Of a stretch of DNA of 5,416 nt, positions 1-5,416 are shown in pieces (the stretch's first letter is position 1; each line of letters begins with the position of its first letter). Origin of the DNA: an uncultured Oscillospiraceae bacterium (GTDB taxonomy: Bacteria; Bacillota; Clostridia; Oscillospirales; Oscillospiraceae); contig CAKTXB010000139.1 in NCBI GenBank assembly GCA_934630555.1, positions 1 through 5,416 on the forward strand, given 5' to 3'. The notes beneath the pieces were generated by a model. It did not search any database. It was given only the letters and a program-made list of their open reading frames with translations, and was not told the DNA's origin. A program made the translations under genes and the position numbers.

Positions 1-88
1 TTAATATATAGTGTAGCACATCTGTTTGCCCACTGCAACTGCAATTCACAGAAATACAGGGAGGGTGTAACTTTCTGTTGCAACCGGG

Positions 89-105
89 AAAGCAACCGTT
101 GCTTT
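89..105. promoter_or_regulatory. Perfect 17-bp palindrome, candidate operator
   Basis: AAAGCAACCGTTGCTTT has 8-bp arms around a single central C. It overlaps the first three bases of the predicted -35 box of the methyltransferase promoter, where a bound regulator could block RNA polymerase. A second perfect palindrome, GTTGCAAC at 77-84, lies just upstream and shares the GCAAC/GTTGC half-site, so a dimer or tetramer binding two adjacent sites is conceivable. The regulator is not in the window and I do not recognise the motif. The palindrome is direct observation; operator function is inference. Confidence 0.45.
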
Positions 106-132
106 TCAGCGGGGGCAGGGGTGTGCTATAGT
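103..132 (+). promoter_or_regulatory. Predicted sigma-A promoter of the methyltransferase gene
   Basis: The -10 box TATAGT (127-132) matches consensus at 5 of 6 bases. It is preceded by TGC, giving an extended -10 (TGnTATAGT). TTTTCA (103-108) is a 4/6 match to the -35 box with an 18-bp spacer. Transcription would start near 138-140, leaving a leader of about 29 nt that contains the ribosome binding site at 152-158. No other good -10/-35 pair lies between here and the start codon. Confidence 0.55.
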
Positions 133-167
133 GGAATCACAAGAAAGAAACAGAGGAGAATGTTCCC

Positions 168-968
168 ATGATTATTATCGGCGAAAAAATCAACGGCTCC
201 ATCCCATCCGTTGCCAAGGCCATCGCAGAGCGTGATGCGGACTGGATCCGCAACCTTGCAAAGATCCAGACCGAAGCTGGTGCAGACTTTATTGACGTTT
301 GCGCATCCGTGAAGGATCAGGAAGTGGAAACACTGCACTGGCTCATCGACCTGGTGCAGGAAGTGACCGACGTGCCCATCAGCATTGACAGCCCAAACCC
401 GGAATCGTGCGTGGCATGCATGGCATTCTGCAAGAAGCCCGGTCTCATCAACTCCGTGTCCATGGAGGGCAAGAAAGCGGACATCATTTTCCCGGCCATC
501 GCCGATACGAAGTGGCAGTGCATTGCGCTGCTATGCGCAAAGGGCATTCCGTCGTCGGCCGAGGAGCGGCTGGACGTGTTCGGCAAGCTGATGGACAAGG
601 CCAAGGAGTACGGCATTGCACCGAACCGGCTGCACATTGACCCGCTGGTCGAGATGCTCTGCACGTCGGAGGACGGCATTTCCATGGTCGTGGACGTGAT
701 CCACGCGGTGAAGAAAGCATATCCGGACATCCATGTGACGGGCGCTGTGAGCAACATCTCCTTTAACCTGCCGGTGCGCAAGGTACTGAACCAGGCATTC
801 CTGGTGCTGGCGATGAATGCCGGTATGGATTCAGGCGTTCTGGACCCGACGAATCGCGATATGATGGGCATGATATATGCTACCGAGGCAATGCTGGGTC
901 TGGATGACTACTGCATGGAGTATATTTCCGCATACCGTGAGGGCAAGTTTGGCCCGAAGAAGGACTAA
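168..968 (+). CDS. Methyltetrahydrofolate:corrinoid methyltransferase (MtgA/MtqA-like, AcsE family)
   Basis: This soluble cytoplasmic enzyme of 266 aa is predicted to move a methyl group between a methyl-cob(III)amide protein and tetrahydrofolate. It has the pterin-binding TIM-barrel signatures in order: N-terminal GEKING (5-10), GADFIDV with D43, SIDSPNP with D74, LINSVS with N95, HIDPL with D158, GAVSNISF with N196, and a late GVLDP loop. D74, D158 and N196 sit where the pterin-contacting Asp/Asp/Asn residues lie in AcsE-type proteins. The length is typical of stand-alone family members, and no MetH-like homocysteine or cobalamin domain is fused. The ATG is supported by AGAGGAG nine bases upstream and by the conserved MIIIGEKING start. 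The next gene encodes a matching corrinoid protein, its likely partner. A DhpS-like pteroate synthase is unlikely because the motifs match the methyltransferase branch. The physiological direction and original methyl donor cannot be told from the sequence. Confidence 0.9.
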   Translation: MIIIGEKINGSIPSVAKAIAERDADWIRNLAKIQTEAGADFIDVCASVKDQEVETLHWLIDLVQEVTDVPISIDSPNPESCVACMAFCKKPGLINSVSMEGKKADIIFPAIADTKWQCIALLCAKGIPSSAEERLDVFGKLMDKAKEYGIAPNRLHIDPLVEMLCTSEDGISMVVDVIHAVKKAYPDIHVTGAVSNISFNLPVRKVLNQAFLVLAMNAGMDSGVLDPTNRDMMGMIYATEAMLGLDDYCMEYISAYREGKFGPKKD

Positions 969-1174
969 GGCGCCATCGCACGATTTTCGTCCGTGCGCTC
1001 CGGCGGATCTTTTCCGCCGATCCTGTGCTTTTCAAGTTTTGGCTTGACGAAAGATCTGCTTGCCAGATCGTGCGGTACCGACTTAAAAAGTAATTTGCCG
1101 CTGCTGCTGTTCCCACACTTAGCAGCACGGTAGATCATACATCACATTAAAAGACAATCAGGGGGATCACTACT
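969..1174 (+). other. Structured intergenic spacer between methyltransferase and corrinoid genes
   Basis: This 206-bp gap has no convincing gene but several inverted repeats. Bases 975-986 can pair with 1065-1076 (12 pairs, two of them G-U), closing a domain that contains a 7-bp hairpin CGGCGGA/TCCGCCG (1001-1019) and a 5-bp hairpin TCAAG/CTTGA (1032-1047). A competing 6-bp hairpin GATCTG/CAGATC lies at 1053-1069. A further 7-bp stem TGCTGCT/AGCAGCA spans 1102-1127. None is followed directly by a T-run, so these are not classical terminators. No B12-box or other riboswitch signature is recognisable and no strong promoter is seen, so the corrinoid gene is probably read through from upstream. 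Possible roles are mRNA processing or stability, setting the ratio of the two proteins, or a dispersed repeat element. Confidence 0.5.
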
Positions 1175-1816
1175 ATGTCTAAAATCGAAGAACTGGCAAC
1201 TGCTGTTGGCAGCGGCAGAGCAAAAATCGTTCCCGGTCTGGTCCAGGAGTGCCTGGATGAGGGCGATGCGCCCATCGACATCCTGAACAAGGGCATGATC
1301 GATGCGATGGCAGTCGTGGGCGAGAAGTTCAAGAACAATGAGATCTTTGTTCCGGAAATGCTCGTGGCTGCAAAGGCGATGAAGAAGGGCGTGGAAGTCC
1401 TGAAGCCGCATCTGGCCGGCGACAACAGCGCAAAGCTGGGCAAGATGGTCATGGGCACGGTGCATGATGACCTGCACGACATTGGCAAAAACCTGGTCAT
1501 TATGATGATCGAGTCCACGGGCTATGAAGTTGTGGACCTGGGCATTGATGTGCCGGTCGAAAAGTTTGTGGAAGCTGCGAATGACCCCGAGGTGAGCGTT
1601 GTCGGCGTTTCGGCGCTGCTGACGACCACCATGCCGGCCATGCAGGAAACAGTTGCGGCTTTAAACAAAAGCCCGCGCAGAAGTGAGTTTAAGATCATGG
1701 TCGGCGGCGCACCCATTACGCAGGCTTTCTGTGATGAGATCGGCGCTGACGTCTACACGGCGGATGCAGCATCGGCCGGTCAGGCGGCCAAGGCGCTCGC
1801 ACTGGCCCGCGAGTAA
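1175..1816 (+). CDS. Cobalamin-binding corrinoid methyl-carrier protein (MtgC/MtqC/MtbC-like)
   Basis: This 213-aa cytoplasmic methyl carrier belongs to the B12-binding family of one-carbon methyltransferase systems. Residues 1-85 form the helical cap (B12-binding-2) domain. Residues 90-213 form the Rossmann-like cobalamin domain, with the motif DLHDIGKN at 99-106 in which H101 is the expected lower axial cobalt ligand. Cofactor-tail contacts follow at SALLTTTM (146-153) and GGAPI (177-181), with a late GADVYTADA segment (190-198). Length and domain order match stand-alone corrinoid proteins rather than MetH. AGGGGGA ends eight bases before the ATG. The upstream methyltransferase is its predicted partner: the corrinoid accepts a methyl from a donor and passes it to tetrahydrofolate, or the reverse. 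No donor-specific methyltransferase or RamA-type reactivating ferredoxin is nearby, so the substrate (quaternary amine, methoxyaromatic, methanol or other) is unknown. The gene ends in a short unit closed by the terminator at 1966-2001. Confidence 0.92.
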   Translation: MSKIEELATAVGSGRAKIVPGLVQECLDEGDAPIDILNKGMIDAMAVVGEKFKNNEIFVPEMLVAAKAMKKGVEVLKPHLAGDNSAKLGKMVMGTVHDDLHDIGKNLVIMMIESTGYEVVDLGIDVPVEKFVEAANDPEVSVVGVSALLTTTMPAMQETVAALNKSPRRSEFKIMVGGAPITQAFCDEIGADVYTADAASAGQAAKALALARE

Positions 1817-1965
1817 GCAGTTTTACCTCCCCGCAGCCCGTTGTGCTGAGGCGGCGAGTCCGATCAACCAGTCGGCGGCGACCATACACGGTTCATCCTT
1901 CTCCTTACGATCTCAACATTTTGCCGTTTGACAGGAGCACCTTGCCAGTTTGGTACACAGGCGTG

Positions 1966-2005
1966 AAAACCCCGGAGCAGCCTTCCCTGCTCCGGGGTTT
2001 TAGCA
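1966..2005 (+). terminator. Strong intrinsic terminator of the methyl-transfer unit (bidirectional symmetry)
   Basis: A perfect 15-bp stem pairs 1966-1980 (AAAACCCCGGAGCAG) with 1987-2001 (CTGCTCCGGGGTTTT) around a 6-nt loop CCTTCC. The T-run closing the stem gives the U-tract on the plus strand and the A-run at its base gives one on the minus strand, so it could stop transcription from both sides. It lies 150 bp after the corrinoid stop codon, with no other terminator before it. Confidence 0.88.
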
Positions 2006-2030
2006 TCTTGCTGGGGATATGGGAATAAAA

Positions 2031-2071
2031 GAAATACCGTAAGCAAGTGACCAGCTTGCTTACGGTATTTC
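2031..2071. terminator. Second long hairpin, 17-bp perfect stem
   Basis: Positions 2031-2047 pair perfectly with 2055-2071 around a 7-nt loop TGACCAG. It lies only 29 bp after the first terminator. On the plus strand the tail is CTTTAAAAT, a modest U-tract. On the minus strand the stem runs into TTTTATT, a better one. It may be a backup terminator, or a terminator for a minus-strand gene that is no longer present. The stem is certain; its direction of use is not. Confidence 0.6.
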
Positions 2072-2094
2072 CTTTAAAATATTATGAGGGGAAA

Positions 2095-2133
2095 ATGAAA
2101 AAGTGCATATCGCTTCTTGCAGTATTATCGTAA
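2095..2133 (+). pseudogene. Possible remnant of a lipoprotein/secreted-protein gene start (12 codons)
   Basis: ATG at 2095 opens MKKCISLLAVLS and stops at TAA 2131-2133. It is preceded by GAGGGG (2086-2091) at a slightly short spacing. A basic MKK start followed by a Leu/Ile/Ala/Val run is what the first residues of a Firmicutes signal peptide look like. The frame ends before any lipobox or cleavage site, and nothing protein-like continues in the other frames. It could be a decayed gene start, a short leader peptide, or chance. Confidence 0.2.
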
Positions 2134-2251
2134 CAGGGGGTTGTTAAATAAATTAGAGGGAAGATATTAAATCTTTTTTAAATGCGGAAAAAGTTTTTGC
2201 TGGGGCCGCGCGGAATTTACAAAAATGTCACAAATTGTCATAAAAACCCCA

Positions 2252-2280
2252 TTGACAAACGCACGAAAGGGGAGTATCCT
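2252..2280 (+). promoter_or_regulatory. clpB promoter (sigma-A type)
   Basis: TTGACA (2252-2257) is a perfect -35 box, and TATCCT (2275-2280) matches the -10 box at 4 of 6 bases with an ideal 17-bp spacer. Upstream A-tracts at 2221-2225 and 2242-2246 could act as an UP element. Transcription should start near 2287, giving a 5' leader of roughly 54 nt that begins just before the CIRCE element. No CtsR heptad repeat (GGTCAAA type) is visible. Confidence 0.8.
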
Positions 2281-2293
2281 GTGGACAAATGGT

Positions 2294-2320
2294 TTAGCAC
2301 TCTAATGGCAAGAGTGCTAA
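2294..2320. promoter_or_regulatory. CIRCE element, HrcA operator
   Basis: TTAGCACTC (2294-2302), a 9-bp spacer, then GAGTGCTAA (2312-2320) is an exact match to the consensus CIRCE inverted repeat. HrcA repressor binds this site in non-stressed cells, and in this class of systems its activity depends on GroEL. The element starts about 7 nt after the predicted transcription start, where bound HrcA would block promoter clearance. In the transcript it forms a hairpin directly upstream of the ribosome binding site at 2326-2333. It places clpB in the HrcA heat-shock regulon. Confidence 0.97.
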
Positions 2321-2340
2321 TTTAAAGAGGAGGCGTTGCT

Positions 2341-4944
<2,604 letters not shown>

Positions 4945-4952
4945 AGGGCAGT

Positions 4953-4984
4953 GGCCGGCGGGAAACCGCCGGCCCTTGTTTTTT
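4953..4984 (+). terminator. clpB intrinsic terminator
   Basis: A 9-bp GC stem GGCCGGCGG (4953-4961) pairs with CCGCCGGCC (4966-4974) and is capped by a GAAA tetraloop. It is followed by CTTGTTTTTT, ending in six Ts. It starts 8 bp after the clpB stop codon, as expected for the end of a monocistronic unit. Confidence 0.92.
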
Positions 4985-5004
4985 GCAGCCTTACAGGTTG
5001 AGCG

Positions 5005-5033
5005 GGGGTTACGGGGCTTCGCCCCGGTACCCT
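5005..5033. repeat. Imperfect GC-rich hairpin repeat
   Basis: CGGGGC (5012-5017) pairs with GCCCCG (5021-5026) around TTC. An outer stem GGGT/ACCC (5006-5009 with 5029-5032) is separated from it by a 2x2 internal loop. There is no T-run after it, so it is not a terminator. The form resembles small dispersed REP-like palindromes; copy number cannot be judged from one window. Confidence 0.4.
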
Positions 5034-5049
5034 GTGGTTTTGGGTTTTT

Positions 5050-5074
5050 GCAACCATTTAGGTTGTGCGTTTTT
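5050..5074 (+). terminator. Weak terminator-like hairpin
   Basis: CAACC (5051-5055) pairs with GGTTG (5061-5065) around ATTTA, extended by one G-U pair. GCG and then five Ts (5070-5074) follow. The stem is short and the T-run begins a few bases late, so termination would be inefficient. It shares its GCAACC/GGTTG arms with the hairpin at the window end. Confidence 0.25.
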
Positions 5075-5092
5075 GCTGGCAGTGCCTGCAAA
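5072..5092. repeat. Near-perfect short inverted repeat
   Basis: TTTGC (5072-5076) and GGC (5078-5080) pair with GCC (5084-5086) and GCAAA (5088-5092) around AGT. There is one T-T mismatch. Function is unknown. Confidence 0.35.
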
Positions 5093-5108
5093 CCTGATAG
5101 CTCAGCCC

Positions 5109-5136
5109 CGCTTTCTTTCCACGTGGAAAGAAAGCG
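5109..5136. repeat. Perfect 28-bp palindrome
   Basis: The arms CGCTTTCTTTCCAC (5109-5122) and GTGGAAAGAAAGCG (5123-5136) are exact reverse complements with no central spacer. Zero-spacer symmetry over 28 bp fits a dimeric protein-binding site or a cruciform-prone repeat better than an RNA hairpin, because the tip cannot form a loop without opening pairs. GAAAGAAAG recurs as a partial copy at 5149-5157. I cannot assign a binding protein. Confidence 0.6.
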
Positions 5137-5160
5137 CCGCTGGCGGTTGAAAGAAAGACG

Positions 5161-5192
5161 GTCAAGGGGGCCTTCCGAATGGCCCCCTTGAC
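5161..5192. repeat. 12-bp perfect hairpin with GGGGGCC arms
   Basis: GTCAAGGGGGCC (5161-5172) pairs perfectly with GGCCCCCTTGAC (5181-5192) around an 8-nt loop. No T-run follows. Its CAAGGGGGCCT segment (5163-5173) is repeated exactly at 5209-5219 in the next hairpin, so arms can be exchanged between the two structures. Confidence 0.6.
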
Positions 5193-5209
5193 GATTCCCC
5201 AACGGCCAC

Positions 5210-5234
5210 AAGGGGGCCTGCGGGCCCCCTTTTT
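5210..5234 (+). terminator. Intrinsic terminator-like hairpin
   Basis: AAGGGGGCC (5210-5218) pairs with GGCCCCCTT (5223-5231) around TGCG, and a run of five Ts spans 5230-5234. By shape it is a strong terminator, but clpB already has one 240 bp upstream. It may stop read-through, or end an unseen short transcript. Confidence 0.65.
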
Positions 5235-5267
5235 GGATTATCCCCGGGGTGCGGGGTGCATTCGAGA

Positions 5268-5280
5268 GCGCCGGAGGCGC
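5268..5280. repeat. Small GC hairpin
   Basis: GCGCC (5268-5272) pairs with GGCGC (5276-5280) around GGA. It is short and without a T-run. It is recorded only because it lies within the row of hairpins. Confidence 0.25.
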
Positions 5281-5306
5281 GATCTACAATATAAAATTCT
5301 ACTGCG

Positions 5307-5336
5307 GGGCAAGGCGCTGCGCTGTTGCCCGTTTTT
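5307..5336 (+). terminator. Terminator-like hairpin with T-run
   Basis: GGGCAA (5307-5312) pairs with TTGCCC (5325-5330). An inner GCG/CGC stem (5314-5316 with 5320-5322) caps it, and after one G come five Ts (5332-5336). The stem is interrupted, so strength is moderate. It is the last plus-strand terminator candidate in the window. Confidence 0.45.
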
Positions 5337-5389
5337 GGGGGTTACGAAACGCAACGACCTAAGAACCTGAACAAAACCCAAAATACCAA

Positions 5390-5416
5390 ATTGCAACCCA
5401 ACGAAGTGGTTGCAAT
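5390..5416. repeat. Inverted repeat at the window edge
   Basis: ATTGCAACC (5390-5398) pairs perfectly with GGTTGCAAT (5408-5416) around a 9-nt loop. The right arm ends exactly at the window end, so the structure may continue outside it, and its nature (terminator, operator or repeat end) cannot be decided here. Confidence 0.5.

Larger units (their letters stand above)
1817..2251. other. Intergenic region between corrinoid gene and clpB promoter
   Basis: No gene is supported here. Positions 1817-1965 hold only an 8-bp direct repeat GGCGGCGA (1850-1857 and 1874-1881) and weak pairings; the tail of the corrinoid transcript runs through it. Two long hairpins follow (described separately). From about 2072 the sequence becomes AT-rich and carries a 12-codon frame at 2095-2133, and then A-tracts upstream of the clpB promoter. 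Confidence 0.6.
4985..5416. other. Gene-free intergenic region rich in inverted repeats
   Basis: No coding region is supported in these 432 bp. Open frames exist but lack ribosome binding sites and protein-like composition. The stretch is almost continuously palindromic, with hairpins at 5005-5033, 5050-5066, 5072-5092, 5109-5136, 5161-5192, 5210-5231, 5268-5280, 5307-5330 and 5390-5416. It also holds the 8-bp palindrome CCCCGGGG (5242-5249) overlapping a tandem GGGGTGC repeat (5246-5259). This suggests accumulated dispersed palindromic repeats, or the structured leader of a gene beyond the window edge. Confidence 0.65.

Noticed and set aside
317..871. A 184-codon minus-strand frame opposite the methyltransferase
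   Set aside because: The Ser/Met/Thr-rich translation has no domain, and the plus strand carries a complete conserved enzyme.
969..1130. In-frame continuation of 54 open codons after the methyltransferase stop codon (possible read-through extension)
   Set aside because: The ordinary TAA follows the normal family C-terminus, and the extension is Ser/Leu/Arg-rich without motifs. The same stretch is also open on the minus strand, as GC-rich structured DNA often is.
969..1174. Cobalamin riboswitch before the corrinoid gene
   Set aside because: I considered it because the product binds B12 and the spacer is structured, but I could not find a B12-box-like conserved core.
1147..1518. Two overlapping minus-strand frames of 111 and 123 codons opposite the corrinoid gene
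   Set aside because: Both are shadows of the corrinoid gene with no convincing start context.
1928..1959. TTGACA followed by TACACA as a promoter
   Set aside because: The spacer would be 20 bp and any transcript would run straight into the terminator at 1966-2001.
2161..2180. AAGAT/ATCTT hairpin followed by Ts as a terminator
   Set aside because: The 5-bp all-AT-dominated stem is too weak to stop polymerase and there is no transcript to terminate apart from read-through.
5179..5370. A 63-codon plus-strand frame across the palindrome cluster
   Set aside because: There is no Shine-Dalgarno site, the frame runs through two hairpins and a terminator, and the Arg/Gly-rich sequence has no protein character.
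4985..5416. CRISPR array or tRNA-like structures among the repeats
   Set aside because: The repeats are individually different inverted repeats without regular spacing, and none forms a cloverleaf with tRNA consensus bases.

Overview
The window reads as chromosomal DNA of a moderately GC-rich, low-GC-clade Gram-positive anaerobe. A gut Clostridia member of the Oscillospiraceae/Ruminococcaceae type (Faecalibacterium, Gemmiger or Subdoligranulum relatives) is my best guess. The reasons are strong purine-rich Shine-Dalgarno sites, a perfect CIRCE heat-shock operator, an anaerobe-type corrinoid methyl-transfer pair, and intergenic DNA packed with GC-rich palindromes. The family-level placement is inference from general resemblance; only the CIRCE element and gene content are direct evidence.

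Layout. Positions 1-167 are a 5' control region with a promoter and a perfect 17-bp palindrome touching its -35 box. Positions 168-968 encode a methyltetrahydrofolate:corrinoid methyltransferase (pterin-binding TIM barrel). A 206-bp spacer (969-1174), which can fold into several RNA stems, separates it from a cobalamin-binding corrinoid protein (1175-1816). These two proteins should work together: the corrinoid protein carries a methyl group on cobalt, and the methyltransferase moves it to or from tetrahydrofolate. The usual third member, a substrate:corrinoid methyltransferase of the MttB/MtaB/MtmB kind, and a corrinoid reactivase are not in the window.

Positions 1817-2340 are intergenic. 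They hold two consecutive long perfect hairpins (the first an excellent terminator), a 12-codon signal-peptide-like fragment, and then the clpB promoter with CIRCE directly downstream of the predicted transcription start. Positions 2341-4944 encode a full-length ClpB disaggregase (867 aa), the second functional unit of the window: heat-shock protein rescue with DnaK, under HrcA control.

Positions 4945-5416 contain no gene. They begin with the clpB terminator and continue as a dense row of inverted repeats: about nine hairpins in 460 bp, including a perfect 28-bp palindrome, two GGGGGCC hairpins that could cross-pair, and two further terminator-like structures.

I found no CRISPR array, tRNA, rRNA, insertion sequence or clear riboswitch. 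Nothing here amounts to a demonstrably new system. The parts most worth a second look are the structured spacer inside the methyl-transfer pair, the operator-like palindrome before it, the orphan micro-ORF and hairpin before clpB, and the palindrome cluster after clpB.
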